The notes: generated from the letters alone by a model not told the origin. 64,000 nt of DNA from Formosimonas limnophila (GCF_014652675.1 NZ_BMZG01000001.1:1-64000), one strand, 5' to 3'; shown: positions 39,504 through 49,003, numbered from the stretch's first letter. Program-made: numbers and translations.

Positions 39504-41414
39504 TTAAGGGCTGACTGTTCCCATTAAAGACTTCAGAGATGGGGCACGGCCATCGAGTAATAAATGGTAGTAAATGGTGTTGGCCATCACATTTTTCACA
39601 TAGCTACGTGTTTCGGAGAAAGGAATGGTTTCGGCATAAATCGCACCATCAACTGAGCGAGTCAATGTACGACGCCATTGTGGGGGGCGACCAGGGCCTG
39701 CATTATAACCAGCCGAAGCAAGAGGTTGCGAGCCGCCCAGTAAATCTTTGGTTTGCCCTAAATAAGCTGTGCCTAATTGAATGTTGGTGTCAATGTTGTA
39801 GAGTTGATCTAGGGTAAAATTAGATAGACCAATTCGTCGAGCGACAGCGCGTGCGGTCTCAGGGATGATTTGCATCAAACCATTGGCATTGGCGTGGGAT
39901 TTTGCGGCAACAACAAAGCGTGATTCTTGACGAATGATACCGTAGGCCCACGCTGGCGTGATACCCGCTTCAGCCGCACGGTTGTTCATGATCGAAAGGT
40001 AGGGGGTTGGGTAGCGTTGTTTGAAATTGAATTCGCTGCGGGTGCGATCAGATGTGTTGATCATGCGGTCGAGAAAACCGATTTTTCGGGCGTATTCGGC
40101 TGCAGCGAGCAATTGGCGGTCGGTCATGCCGCGTAGCGGGTAGTTCCATTCACGGTTGTACTCGAGTGTCATGTTCATCGCTTGGAGTTTACGAGCACGC
40201 TCAAATCCTTCAATGCGTGATGCCGCGTTGATTTCTTCACGCGTGCTGGGTACAGCATTTGGTGGCAAACTGACTTTTTGACCTAGCTCTTCTTTAGCCA
40301 AAATGCCATAGAAGTCAAACGAGCCTGCTGCTTGCTCATACATCATGTTGGCCATATTGCGATCACCTTGCGCTGCGTAGGCGCGGCCACGCCAGTATTG
40401 CCAAATGGGCGTGTTCTTTTCGGCATCGGTCATTTTGTCAATGCCTGATGCGACGAGCTGCCAGTCACCTGCGCGCATACCGGCGCGTGCTTGCCAGCCG
40501 AGCACGTCATCGGGTAGTTGTAAGCGACTGTATTGACTGTAAGCGTTGCGGTAGTAAGTTGCTGCATCTGGCGCTGCGCGGCGAGCGGCACTGTAGCCGT
40601 AATAGGCTTGAGCCAGTGCGCTGGTTTGGTCATTGTTGCTGGGAAGACTGCCAGCTAAACTGCCTTTGTCGTCATTGGCTTGATTGACCAAACTGACCAT
40701 GCTTGCTGCGCTTGGGCTGCTGCTGTATGCAGCGATGGCCTGGCCTTGTGTGCTGCTTGTGTATGCAGATAGTGCGGCGAAGTAGTTGATTTCGTCGTTG
40801 CTTAGTTTGCCACTGCTGGCAAGTTGACGAACCAGTTGTTGGCAGGCGCGAGCATTGGCATGTTTGGATTCGGTGAGTAGCGCCATGGTGGCTTTGGTGA
40901 CATTCTGTCCATCGGCTGCGTTGGCCATTTGCTCATAGCATTTGAGCTGCATGTCGTCTTTGAGGTTAAACTGCGCGTAGTGGGTGCGGAAATTTCGCCA
41001 ATCACCACGAGCGCCTAACACCAGCGCATAGTCGTTGCGCAGGCGGTCCGCTAAGGCTTGGCCTGCGTAAGTTCGGAAAAACTGTTCAATGTCACCATCT
41101 GGGGCGTTGACGTTTGGTGTCCCATCACTATTAAATAAGCGTGGTTTTAGGCGATAATAGTCAACGTAAGAGGTGAGAGGATAGCTTGATAGTTGGTCAG
41201 CGAGCTGAGCAGCACGGGCAACATTGTTGGCTCGGGCAGCATCGCGCAATTGTGCAAAGACACCGTCCAACGGATGGCTCGAAATGGTGCTGGTCACAGG
41301 GTTTTCAGCGTAGGTGTTTTGTGCAAAAATGGTGGTGCTGGTCAAAATTCCTGACACAGCGAGTGCAGCACTACTGACACGGATGAACGGAATGTGTTTG
41401 CTGATCTGACTCAT
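39504..41414 (-). CDS. slt: Soluble lytic murein transglycosylase (Slt70-like)
   Basis: A 636-aa periplasmic enzyme that cleaves peptidoglycan glycan strands. A signal peptide of ~32 residues ends near TIFAQ. A long alpha-helical U-domain (~40-450) is followed by the lysozyme-like domain with GIIRQESRFVVAAKS (catalytic Glu), ANGLMQIIPETA and AYNAGPGRPPQWR. The start at 41414 (MSQISKH) is preferred to the ORF start at 41420. It is divergent from the 5-formyl-THF cyclo-ligase with only 35 bases between. Confidence 0.93.
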   Translation of the reverse strand: MSQISKHIPFIRVSSAALAVSGILTSTTIFAQNTYAENPVTSTISSHPLDGVFAQLRDAARANNVARAAQLADQLSSYPLTSYVDYYRLKPRLFNSDGTPNVNAPDGDIEQFFRTYAGQALADRLRNDYALVLGARGDWRNFRTHYAQFNLKDDMQLKCYEQMANAADGQNVTKATMALLTESKHANARACQQLVRQLASSGKLSNDEINYFAALSAYTSSTQGQAIAAYSSSPSAASMVSLVNQANDDKGSLAGSLPSNNDQTSALAQAYYGYSAARRAAPDAATYYRNAYSQYSRLQLPDDVLGWQARAGMRAGDWQLVASGIDKMTDAEKNTPIWQYWRGRAYAAQGDRNMANMMYEQAAGSFDFYGILAKEELGQKVSLPPNAVPSTREEINAASRIEGFERARKLQAMNMTLEYNREWNYPLRGMTDRQLLAAAEYARKIGFLDRMINTSDRTRSEFNFKQRYPTPYLSIMNNRAAEAGITPAWAYGIIRQESRFVVAAKSHANANGLMQIIPETARAVARRIGLSNFTLDQLYNIDTNIQLGTAYLGQTKDLLGGSQPLASAGYNAGPGRPPQWRRTLTRSVDGAIYAETIPFSETRSYVKNVMANTIYYHLLLDGRAPSLKSLMGTVSP

Positions 41415-41449
41415 AATCAATTGATGCCTATATTAATGAATTAAAAATA

Positions 41450-42037
41450 ATGAATGACATTGTACCGATAAACGTTGACAAACGCGTGCTGCGAACACAA
41501 TTATTAGCAGCCCGTCAGGTCATGGGTATTCCTGACAAATTACGTCTTGATGATGCCATTTGTCAGGGGGTGCATCGGCTTATAGAAGCGCAGGGAGATT
41601 CCTCTCCCGTAATCGCCTTGTATAGCCCGATTCGTGGTGAACCTGATTTGAGGCCTTTGGCAGAACAGCTTTTATCTGAAGAGTTTTCAGTGGTTTTACC
41701 GGTTGTGGTTGGCAAAGACGTGCCCTTGAAATTCTCGCGTTACACACGGGATGATGCTTTGGTGGTCAGTGCTTTGGGGATTTTAGAGCCTGAGTTGGAT
41801 GAATTGAACCCGATTCGTCCCGATGTGGTGGTGATTCCGTGTGTCGGGTTTGATAAACATGGCTACCGACTGGGGTATGGTGGTGGTTTTTACGACCGTA
41901 CTTTGGCTGCATGGAAGCAAGAAGGGCATGAGCCACTCACCATCGGCGTGGCTTATGATGAGGCGTTGGTCATGTTTGAGGTGGGGACTTTTGATGTGCC
42001 GATGGATGAGGTGGTTACGCCGACCTCGCATGTTTGA
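41450..42037 (+). CDS. 5-Formyltetrahydrofolate cyclo-ligase
   Basis: A 195-aa ATP-dependent enzyme that returns 5-formyl-THF to 5,10-methenyl-THF. Family motifs: LRTQLLAARQ at the N terminus, LYSPIRGEPDLRPL, and the substrate/ATP site VDKHGYRLGYGGGFYDRTL-like block (FDKHGYRLGYGGGFYDR, ~residues 137-153). It ends at a strong terminator. It works in the same folate pool as folD at 2326. Confidence 0.93.
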   Translation: MNDIVPINVDKRVLRTQLLAARQVMGIPDKLRLDDAICQGVHRLIEAQGDSSPVIALYSPIRGEPDLRPLAEQLLSEEFSVVLPVVVGKDVPLKFSRYTRDDALVVSALGILEPELDELNPIRPDVVVIPCVGFDKHGYRLGYGGGFYDRTLAAWKQEGHEPLTIGVAYDEALVMFEVGTFDVPMDEVVTPTSHV

Positions 42038-42058
42038 GTGTGAATGATCAAACAGCAT

Positions 42059-42091
42059 GAAAAAGTCGAGCTTGAAAAACTCGACTTTTTT
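42059..42091. terminator. Terminator after 5-FCL
   Basis: AAAAGTCGAG and CTCGACTTTT arms with a 9-base loop and T run form an intrinsic terminator for the plus-strand gene. The A run on the other side lets it also stop the minus-strand RNase gene, which ends at 42106. Confidence 0.85.
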
Positions 42092-42105
42092 GATGAGTGG
42101 GGTGT

Positions 42106-44037
42106 TTAAGACAGCTCAACCACTTGTACGTCAAGGCTGAGCGCCACCCAATCAATATTGGACAAACGCAGTATTCGTTGCGTTGACGGTGCTGCGTCAC
42201 CTGTTGGGAAGTTCGGGATGTACAGCGGGATGTCGCACAAACGCATCAGATTTTCTTTGATCACGATGGCGGGTGCTTCTAAATGACCATGTTCGTTCAT
42301 GCGCTGCTTGACCCATTGCAAACACCAGTATTTTTCCATTAAATTTTGCTGATCGGCATAAGCGCGGTATTTTTCGTCAAATGCGCTCATCCGTTTGAGT
42401 AAATCCACTTCTTTTGCCTTAAACGGCGCTTGCATTGGTGCTGTGACACCGTGGTCAATCACGGCTCTAAGCTGCATCTGATTGAGTAAGTCGGCGTAAC
42501 GGCGCAGCGGTGAGGTTGCCCACATGTAGGCAGGGACGCCCATGGCTAAGTGCGGCTGCGCATGGGTGCTGGTGCGCACGCCCATGGGGCTTTGTGAGCG
42601 GAATAGGGCAGGGACGTGATGGCTATCGAGCATCTGTGCCCAACGTACATTAGCGAAAATCATCCATTCGGAGACGATTTTATCAATCGGCGAGCCACGT
42701 TGGCGTTGCACGATCTGAACGACTTCATCACCTGTTGGCGTGACGTCAACGTCTTTTTCAAGCGTGAATGAGAAGTCTGCTCGGTTGTTGTTTTCGGGTT
42801 TGCCGCGCATGGCGTCGCGTTGCGCTGACAAGGCTTGGGCAGCTTTCCACAGGACTTTGAGTGCTTGGCTTTGTGGATAGTCGCTGCGCTCGCCCGTGAG
42901 GTCTTCGACCGATAGCTGTAGTTCAGGCACATCGTGGCGTAGATTATCACTGATGTGAACTTGTTCAATCACTGTCTGAACATCACTGAACTGGGCTTCG
43001 GGCGTCTCGCCAGTCGCATTAAACGTGACATAGATGGATACCACTGGCTTGGTTGAACCCTCATCCAAACTAAATTGAGCCACCCAGTCATCAGGCAACA
43101 TGGTGACTTTTTCGCCTGGTGTGTACATGGTTGACATGCGGCTCGCGGCATGGGTATCAACCGCGTCATCGCGTACCACCACTAATGATGGTGCTGCAAT
43201 GTGAACGCCGATGCGCTGACAACCATTGTCCAAGACCTGCACCGAAAAAGCATCGTCAATCTCCGTCGTGAAACTGTCATCAATCGAGAATGCGGTGACG
43301 ACATTATTGACAGGCAAGGCGTGCCAATCGGTGGTTGGCATTGGTAACGTGGCCGCTAAACCATTGGGGTAATGCTCAGAAATAAACGATGCGCGGTGAT
43401 AGTCAAAGGCACTGCTGTAGGCCCCAGCGTGTAATAACAACGCAGGAATCGGCAGGTTTAATTGCTCTGAAGCGGCCAAGACCGCTTTGTAGCTCATGTC
43501 GTTGGCATTTTTTTTCTGAACGATGGCATCGCGCATTTTGCGGACGTCATCAGGGCAGCGGCCTGCGATCAGCTCGTCTACCCAAATGGCTTGTTGGCGT
43601 AGGCGTTCTTCTTTTTTGGCAACCGCTGCCAATGCGATGTCAATTTGCTCACGGTTTTGCTTGATGAATTGGCCTTTGCCTTTTTTGCCAAAGTAGATGG
43701 GCGCATGGTGCAAGGCGTGCCACATGGCGGCTTGCTCGATGAAGTTGGCTTGTTCGCCAAAATACTCATGTGCCAAAAATGTGAACTCAAACACCTCGTC
43801 CGGTGCGCACTCCCAAATAAACTCCAAATCAGCAGATTGAGCGGTTTGCTCAATCGAGGGTGCGGCAGATTGTGCGTCAACACCTGTCGGAAGGGCAATT
43901 GTTTGTAGCAAAACGTCTTTGAGTTTGATTTTTTGTAAGGACGAGCCAATCCCTTTGACATGAACGTGTTGTTCTTTTTGTTCCATGACTTGCGCCACGA
44001 TGGGTTTGCCTGATTGCTCGTAGAAAACGTAAGCCAT
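42106..44037 (-). CDS. RNase II/R-family exoribonuclease
   Basis: A 643-aa RNB-domain protein, the size of RNase II. The catalytic block is FSIDDSFTTEIDDAFSVQ (~residues 248-265), which keeps Asp residues that bind magnesium. It is followed by VGVHIA-type HIAAPSLVV and PRQRGSPIDKIVSEWMI-like sequence (QRQRGSPIDKIVSEWM), then ATSPLRRYADLLNQMQ. The N-terminal part is not an obvious cold-shock domain. It degrades RNA 3' to 5' in the family. It stands alone with a 180-base gap before the aldolase gene. Confidence 0.88.
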   Translation of the reverse strand: MAYVFYEQSGKPIVAQVMEQKEQHVHVKGIGSSLQKIKLKDVLLQTIALPTGVDAQSAAPSIEQTAQSADLEFIWECAPDEVFEFTFLAHEYFGEQANFIEQAAMWHALHHAPIYFGKKGKGQFIKQNREQIDIALAAVAKKEERLRQQAIWVDELIAGRCPDDVRKMRDAIVQKKNANDMSYKAVLAASEQLNLPIPALLLHAGAYSSAFDYHRASFISEHYPNGLAATLPMPTTDWHALPVNNVVTAFSIDDSFTTEIDDAFSVQVLDNGCQRIGVHIAAPSLVVVRDDAVDTHAASRMSTMYTPGEKVTMLPDDWVAQFSLDEGSTKPVVSIYVTFNATGETPEAQFSDVQTVIEQVHISDNLRHDVPELQLSVEDLTGERSDYPQSQALKVLWKAAQALSAQRDAMRGKPENNNRADFSFTLEKDVDVTPTGDEVVQIVQRQRGSPIDKIVSEWMIFANVRWAQMLDSHHVPALFRSQSPMGVRTSTHAQPHLAMGVPAYMWATSPLRRYADLLNQMQLRAVIDHGVTAPMQAPFKAKEVDLLKRMSAFDEKYRAYADQQNLMEKYWCLQWVKQRMNEHGHLEAPAIVIKENLMRLCDIPLYIPNFPTGDAAPSTQRILRLSNIDWVALSLDVQVVELS

Positions 44038-44217
44038 AGAGTGTGAACTTTGAAAGTGTAGATGAATCTTGCGGATTTGAAAGCGCGCATTTTATCACAG
44101 GCAGGCGTGCGGCTTGAGGATAGCTGGTGAAAGTGTTGGGATGGTTTTGCCAGTTGCTTTGCTTTTTGGACGCAACTGGCTTACTGTTGGGGGAAGTGGG
44201 AGGCTTTTCGGATTGAT

Positions 44218-45300
44218 TTATGACTGACTTGCCAAAATAGCTCTGACGCCCGCAGCAAAGCGATCAACGTCCTGCTCGGTGGTGTCCCATGCGGTCATCC
44301 AGCGTACTTGATTGATGGATTCATCCCAATCCCAAAACTTGCACCAATCAGCCAGTGGCTCGATGGCGGCACGTGGGAGTATGGGGAAGAGGCCATTAAT
44401 GGCAGGTGCATGTGGGTAGCTCACACCAGAGATGTCTTTGGTGGCGTGATAGAGTCGTTGTGCCATTTGGTTGGCGTGTGTGGCCAAGGTGAGCCAAAGC
44501 TGATTGTCGAGCAGGGCCGATAACTGGGCGGCGGCAAAGCGCATTTTAGAGGGGAGTTGATTGACTTGTTTGTGCACGTATTTGGCGCGGCGCGCATGCT
44601 CAGGGTTCAGGTAAACGACGGCTTCACCGAATGCCAAGCCAGCTTTGGTACCACCAAAGCACACCACATCAAGGCCTGCGTGAACCGTGAAATCGCGTAG
44701 TGTATCCACAGTGCCACCCAAAGCAGCCGTGGCATTGGCAATGCGTGCGCCATCGAGGTGAACACGCATGCCGAGTTTTTTGGCTTCGAAGGTTAAGGCG
44801 CGAATTTCGTCAGCTGTGTACAACGTGCCGAGTTCTGTGGCCTGTGTGATGGATAATACACCAGGCTGGGCGTGGTGTTGTACGCCGATGAGACTAGATA
44901 ATTGGCTGATTTGCTCTGGACGAATTTTGCCGTCATTTGTCGGTAAGGTCAGAAGCTTTGCGCCGAGTGCGCGCTCAGGAGCACCTGTTTCGTCCAAAGC
45001 AATGTGGGCTTTGTCGCTGCACACCACACATTCCCCCGCTTGCAACAGTGTGGCCAAAGCCATCACATTCGCGCCCGTGCCGCCCCACACGATGAATGAT
45101 TCACTTTGCGCACCAAATAGTTCCTTAAAACGCTTCTGAACATCCTGAGTCCACGAATCTGAGCCATAGGCCAAAGCGTGGTGGGTGTTCGCATCAATGA
45201 TTGCTTGTAATGCGGCAAGATGCACACCAGCAGAATTATCGCTGGCGAATGTGGTGTTTGGTGCGGGTAAGTTAATCAGCGCGGGGTGAATGGGATTCAA
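44218..45300 (-). CDS. ltaE: Low-specificity L-threonine aldolase
   Basis: A 360-aa PLP enzyme that cleaves L-threonine and other beta-hydroxy amino acids to glycine and an aldehyde. Family features: SDNSAGVHLAAL at the start, GTGANVMAL, RVHLDGARIANA, and the PLP-binding Lys in CFGGTKAGLAFGEA. Its start overlaps the end of the upstream 2-oxoglutarate dioxygenase by 29 bases, so the two are translationally coupled. This context suggests the true substrate is the hydroxylated product of the dioxygenase and not threonine. Confidence 0.9.
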   Translation of the reverse strand: MNPIHPALINLPAPNTTFASDNSAGVHLAALQAIIDANTHHALAYGSDSWTQDVQKRFKELFGAQSESFIVWGGTGANVMALATLLQAGECVVCSDKAHIALDETGAPERALGAKLLTLPTNDGKIRPEQISQLSSLIGVQHHAQPGVLSITQATELGTLYTADEIRALTFEAKKLGMRVHLDGARIANATAALGGTVDTLRDFTVHAGLDVVCFGGTKAGLAFGEAVVYLNPEHARRAKYVHKQVNQLPSKMRFAAAQLSALLDNQLWLTLATHANQMAQRLYHATKDISGVSYPHAPAINGLFPILPRAAIEPLADWCKFWDWDESINQVRWMTAWDTTEQDVDRFAAGVRAILASQS

Positions 45301-46252
45301 GGGCTTCTCCGAAAACAGTCATGATGACGCGCCCCTCTCTGTCGGGGGCGCTCGCTTGTAGATTATCCACGACAAACGTGCGCTGCAACCAGCGATCCGT
45401 GCCGTCGAAACGAGGATTGTACTGGCTGCGCCCATGAACCGCAACGGCATTGTCAACGATGAGTAAATCCCCTGTTTCTAAGCAAACACCAGTGTGGTGT
45501 GCTTCAACAGCGCGAGATAATGCCATTAAAGCTGCTTGCGCTTCGTCGTCAATGCCAACCATCAAATCTGCATCAAAAACCATGGTGGGGCGTTCAGTAT
45601 CACCGCTCAAAACAGGCATGAGTTCACCGAGAACATTGGTGCGGCCATTCAAGTAACTTTCGTCAACAGCGGTGCGAAAGCGTGGTTCAAACAAGGTTTT
45701 TTTCACATCATCAGACAAATGTGGCAGCACTTCACGGATGGAGGCGAGGGTGGTGACTGCATTGGCATCGCCTTTTAAACACAACAGCAGCAAATAAGCT
45801 GGGCGATGTGGGTGAAAAGCAGCTTCGATGTGAAACATCAAGGGCACTTTAGACGACGTCGAGACTTGTCTGTCTTGATTGGCTTGGGTGGGCACTAAGT
45901 TTTGAATCAGACGCCCGCCCAACTCAGGTTTATAACCCACTGGCTCACCCAAAGCTTTGGCCACAGCCAATAGCGTGAGTTCGCTGGTGTGGTCTTTGCT
46001 CGTCGGTGTGGTAGGTGTTGGTGGTGTTTCAGGCAGCTGACCAATGGGCAGCCCTTTAATGAGCAAAGCGCCACTCACGTGTGGTTCTTGGTGAAACTGT
46101 GCAATGGCTGAGCGGATTGATTCAGGGAGTTGCGCTAATGTCTGTGTTGCATGGTCAATAAACACTTCTGAGCCAATCTCAGCTTCGGGTGTGACAAAGT
46201 GTAAAGCGACATGGTTGACAACGATGGCCGGTGTGATGTGTCCGGTGTTCAT
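45272..46252 (-). CDS. Clavaminate synthase-like Fe(II)/2-oxoglutarate amino-acid hydroxylase
   Basis: A 326-aa TauD/TfdA-fold enzyme. The block FHIEAAFHPHRPAYLLLLCL, with iron ligands His141 and Glu143, and the distal VHGRSQYNPRFDGTDRWLQR with His273 and a following Arg for 2-oxoglutarate, match the clavaminate synthase subgroup. That subgroup includes VioC and AsnO, which hydroxylate the beta carbon of free arginine or asparagine. It is cotranscribed with a threonine aldolase and divergent from an RpiR regulator. The amino-acid substrate is unknown. No peptide-synthetase gene is nearby, which argues against an antibiotic pathway. Confidence 0.8.
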   Translation of the reverse strand: MNTGHITPAIVVNHVALHFVTPEAEIGSEVFIDHATQTLAQLPESIRSAIAQFHQEPHVSGALLIKGLPIGQLPETPPTPTTPTSKDHTSELTLLAVAKALGEPVGYKPELGGRLIQNLVPTQANQDRQVSTSSKVPLMFHIEAAFHPHRPAYLLLLCLKGDANAVTTLASIREVLPHLSDDVKKTLFEPRFRTAVDESYLNGRTNVLGELMPVLSGDTERPTMVFDADLMVGIDDEAQAALMALSRAVEAHHTGVCLETGDLLIVDNAVAVHGRSQYNPRFDGTDRWLQRTFVVDNLQASAPDREGRVIMTVFGEALESHSPRAD

Positions 46253-46299
46253 GAGGACTCCTGAAATGAATGATTCAATAATTCCAAATTATACATTAA

Positions 46300-46317
46300 A
46301 TGGAAATTAAATTCCAT
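46300..46317. promoter_or_regulatory. Putative RpiR-type operator
   Basis: ATGGAA and TTCCAT arms separated by six A/T bases form a symmetrical site in the divergent region between the hydroxylase and the RpiR regulator. A further TTCCA half-site lies at ~46282-46286. Its position 47 bases before the hydroxylase start suits repression of that promoter and autoregulation. Confidence 0.55.
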
Positions 46318-46398
46318 GACTAATTGAAGTCCTTGCAAAAAATACCATACCAACCACACCCCACTTATAATGCAGGCATTCAAACACTGAGAATCAAC

Positions 46399-47238
46399 AT
46401 GCCTCTTGACCACTTAATCGCCCAACACAGCCACCAACTGACACCCGCCGAACGACGCGTGGCGCAAATCTTGCTCGAACAACCACAGTTGGTTGCCTTC
46501 GGCACCGTCAGTGATTTGGCCAATGCTGCGCAAGCGGGTGTGGCCACGGTGTCTCGCTTGTCCAGCAAGCTTGGCTTCTCTGGTTTTTCTGACTTGCAAG
46601 CCACATTGCAACAAGGTATGGCTGAAAAGCTACTGCCTGCCGCCGTGCGCATCAAGGAGCACAGCAACAGCAGCATTGCCCAGCATTTGCAGTTGGAAAT
46701 CCACAACCTTCACCGAACGTTAGAACGCCTTGATAGCGACAGCCTAGCTGCGGTTGTCAAAGCATTGGCTGATTTAAATGCTCATGTTGCGCTGCTATCT
46801 GGCAATGCTTCTGCGGGCGTGGTGCAGCAATGGATGGAAGACCTTTGTGCTTTGCGCCCTGATGTGCAGAGTTTGGCGGGCAATCCCGTGCAAGTTGGGC
46901 GCAACATCGCACAGCTCAATCAAAACGATGTTTTGGTTGTGGTGGATTTGCGTCGCTATGACGCATGGGTGATTCATGCGGTTAAAATGGCGCATGAGCT
47001 GGGTGTGCGTATTTTTGCGGTGGTGGACAGCGTGCTCTCGCCATTGGCGCAATACGCCGAGCAGACGTTGGTAGTGTGCGCTGAAGGCGCAGGGCCTTTT
47101 GACAGTCATGTCGGGACACTGGCTTTGTTTAATGTGATTGCTGCAGGTGTGGCTCAAAAGCTCAAAAGCACGGCGACCGAGCGGCTTGAGCAAGCTGAAA
47201 ATGCGTGGCGCGGTGCTAATTTGTTGATTGAACGCTAA
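46399..47238 (+). CDS. MurR/RpiR family transcriptional regulator
   Basis: A 279-aa regulator from ATG 46399 (MPLDHLIAQ; the frame extends upstream). The N-terminal helix-turn-helix (~1-75; LTPAERRVAQILLEQP, AGVATVSRLSSKLGFSGFSDL) is typical of RpiR. The C-terminal SIS domain (~110-240; HVALLSGNASAGVV, LVVVDLRRYDAWVI) normally binds a phosphosugar, but some relatives near amino-acid genes sense other ligands. It is divergent from the hydroxylase/aldolase pair and is its likely regulator. Confidence 0.9.
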   Translation: MPLDHLIAQHSHQLTPAERRVAQILLEQPQLVAFGTVSDLANAAQAGVATVSRLSSKLGFSGFSDLQATLQQGMAEKLLPAAVRIKEHSNSSIAQHLQLEIHNLHRTLERLDSDSLAAVVKALADLNAHVALLSGNASAGVVQQWMEDLCALRPDVQSLAGNPVQVGRNIAQLNQNDVLVVVDLRRYDAWVIHAVKMAHELGVRIFAVVDSVLSPLAQYAEQTLVVCAEGAGPFDSHVGTLALFNVIAAGVAQKLKSTATERLEQAENAWRGANLLIER

Positions 47239-47268
47239 TTGATCTGTTTTGCAAAAGACAAAACAGTA

Positions 47269-47294
47269 GGGGCTTGATTGATCAAGCCTCTTAG
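47269..47294. terminator. Inverted repeat between convergent genes
   Basis: AGGGGCTTGA and TCAAGCCTCT arms around TTGA (one mismatch) sit between the ends of the RpiR gene and the YgjP-like gene. No T run follows, so termination is uncertain. Confidence 0.4.
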
Positions 47295-47307
47295 GCAAGA
47301 GAAATAT

Positions 47308-48198
47308 TTAGCTGTTACGTAAATCGTATGCTTTGATGAGTTCACGGCGTTTTTTATAATCAGGACACAGTTTTTCTACTACCGCCCAAAAAGCACGACT
47401 GTGGTTCATCTCAACCGTGTGTGCCAGCTCATGAGCCAGCACATAGTCAACCAATGACGCATCCAAAAACACCAGTCGCCAGTTCAGGCGCAAGCTGCCA
47501 TCAGATTTACACGTGCCCCACAGCGTCTTAGCGTTTGATAAGCCAATGCTGCGGTAGTTGAGTTGCCATTGCATGGCGTATTGCTCTGCGCGTTGATGTA
47601 AATAAGCCAATAAAATCAAAGTAAGTGCATCCACCATGGTTTGCTCTTGACGTTCTGGAGTGACTTTACGCAGTATGATTTGACGCGTGGTTCCTGCTTG
47701 ATACAACCAGTTTTTTGCATCGGTACTGTTGAATTTCGGCACACGTTCTTGCCAGAAAATCTGTGTGGCCACACCAAGGATGTTCAAGACATCACCATTC
47801 TCTATCATTAACGAGGGAACCAGTGTGAGGCGTGGTTTGTCTTTCATGCCGCGCAAATGTTTGATAATCCAGTCAGCGCGGCTGTGTAAAATTCGTTCGA
47901 TTTCTGCGATGGGGACGCGAGCGCCCGCTCGGACACGTAAACCGTTTTCATCAATGAGCATACCCACGGTGCGGCGACGTGTGCGCTCTATGCGATAAAA
48001 AACAGTATGGGAGTCTGTGCGTGTGTGGAGTGTAATGGGGCGTGAATCTGCTGGTTGCTTAAAACCACCTATTGAATCAATGTCATTCGACAGGTGTGGT
48101 TGAGGAGAAGGGCTGAGAGCAGGCGGCGTGACGACGACATCATCGTCACTAAATAGAGACAATTGGAGTGTGTTCAACCATTGTTTGAGTCGTTTCAA
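47308..48198 (-). CDS. YgjP-like M48-type metallopeptidase domain protein
   Basis: A 296-aa protein of the YgjP/DUF45 family. The C-terminal metalloprotease region has YVLAHELAHTVEMNHSRAFW (HExxH zinc motif) with a following WGTCKSDGSLRLNW block. The N-terminal ~60 residues are low in complexity (PPALSPSPQPHL). The family is thought to act on unknown substrates. It lies 28 bases before the PlsC gene on the same strand. Confidence 0.85.
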   Translation of the reverse strand: MKRLKQWLNTLQLSLFSDDDVVVTPPALSPSPQPHLSNDIDSIGGFKQPADSRPITLHTRTDSHTVFYRIERTRRRTVGMLIDENGLRVRAGARVPIAEIERILHSRADWIIKHLRGMKDKPRLTLVPSLMIENGDVLNILGVATQIFWQERVPKFNSTDAKNWLYQAGTTRQIILRKVTPERQEQTMVDALTLILLAYLHQRAEQYAMQWQLNYRSIGLSNAKTLWGTCKSDGSLRLNWRLVFLDASLVDYVLAHELAHTVEMNHSRAFWAVVEKLCPDYKKRRELIKAYDLRNS

Positions 48199-48225
48199 TG
48201 TGGCATGACCTCTTGATAGTGTGGT

Positions 48226-48960
48226 TCATCGTGCCTGCGGCAGGCGGGCGGCCTCATTCTCTATCCACGTTTCCATTTCTTGGTGCACGGCTGTCATTCC
48301 ACGACCATTGGGATAAATCGCAGGGCCGATAGACACCACGATGGTGCCTGGTTGCTTAATCCATGAGTGCTTCGGCCAGCAGTAGCCCGCGTTGTGAGCA
48401 ATGGGAATGATGGGGGCATTCAGGCCAACCGATAAGCGCGTACCGCCTGTTTTGTAGTTGCCTTTTTTACCAACAGGAATTCGAGTGCCCTCTGGAAATA
48501 AAATCATCCAAACACCAGAATTTAGGCGAACGCGGGCTTGGTTCTCCATTTGGGTGTAGGCGTCTTGCCCCGCTTTTCGATTAATAGCGACCATGCGCAA
48601 CAAGCCAATGCCCCAGCCAAAAAAAGGAATCCAGAGTAATTCACGTTTAAACACAAAACACAGTGGATTACCCAAGCCGTACATGAGGTAAATCGTCTCC
48701 CATGCGGATTGGTGTTTGGCCAGTACAATCGCGCCCGTGTTGGGTGGGGGCAGATTTTCTCTGCCTAAAACTTTGTAGTCGATACCAACAATCCAGCGTG
48801 CCATGAAAATGACACCGCGATTCCATCCGCCGGTGATTGTATAGCGCCAACGATAAGGTAGTATTGCAGTAGCCATGCAGACGAACGCGTAAAAAATGGT
48901 CCATAAACTGGATAACACAATAAATAAGGCAGAGCGCAGAGCAGCCATAAGAAACCTCAA
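48226..48960 (-). CDS. plsC: 1-Acyl-sn-glycerol-3-phosphate acyltransferase
   Basis: A 244-aa membrane-bound acyltransferase that adds the second acyl chain to make phosphatidic acid. An N-terminal membrane helix (residues ~8-35) precedes the acyltransferase motif KHQSAWET, where the usual HxxxxD is HxxxxE as in many Burkholderiales homologues, and FPEGTRIPVG. It is followed by the YgjP gene. A second, smaller acyltransferase lies at 37560. Confidence 0.9.
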   Translation of the reverse strand: MRFLMAALRSALFIVLSSLWTIFYAFVCMATAILPYRWRYTITGGWNRGVIFMARWIVGIDYKVLGRENLPPPNTGAIVLAKHQSAWETIYLMYGLGNPLCFVFKRELLWIPFFGWGIGLLRMVAINRKAGQDAYTQMENQARVRLNSGVWMILFPEGTRIPVGKKGNYKTGGTRLSVGLNAPIIPIAHNAGYCWPKHSWIKQPGTIVVSIGPAIYPNGRGMTAVHQEMETWIENEAARLPQAR

Positions 48961-49003
48961 AATAAAAAGTGAAACGATGATGGATTATACTGCATGAAAA
49001 GAT

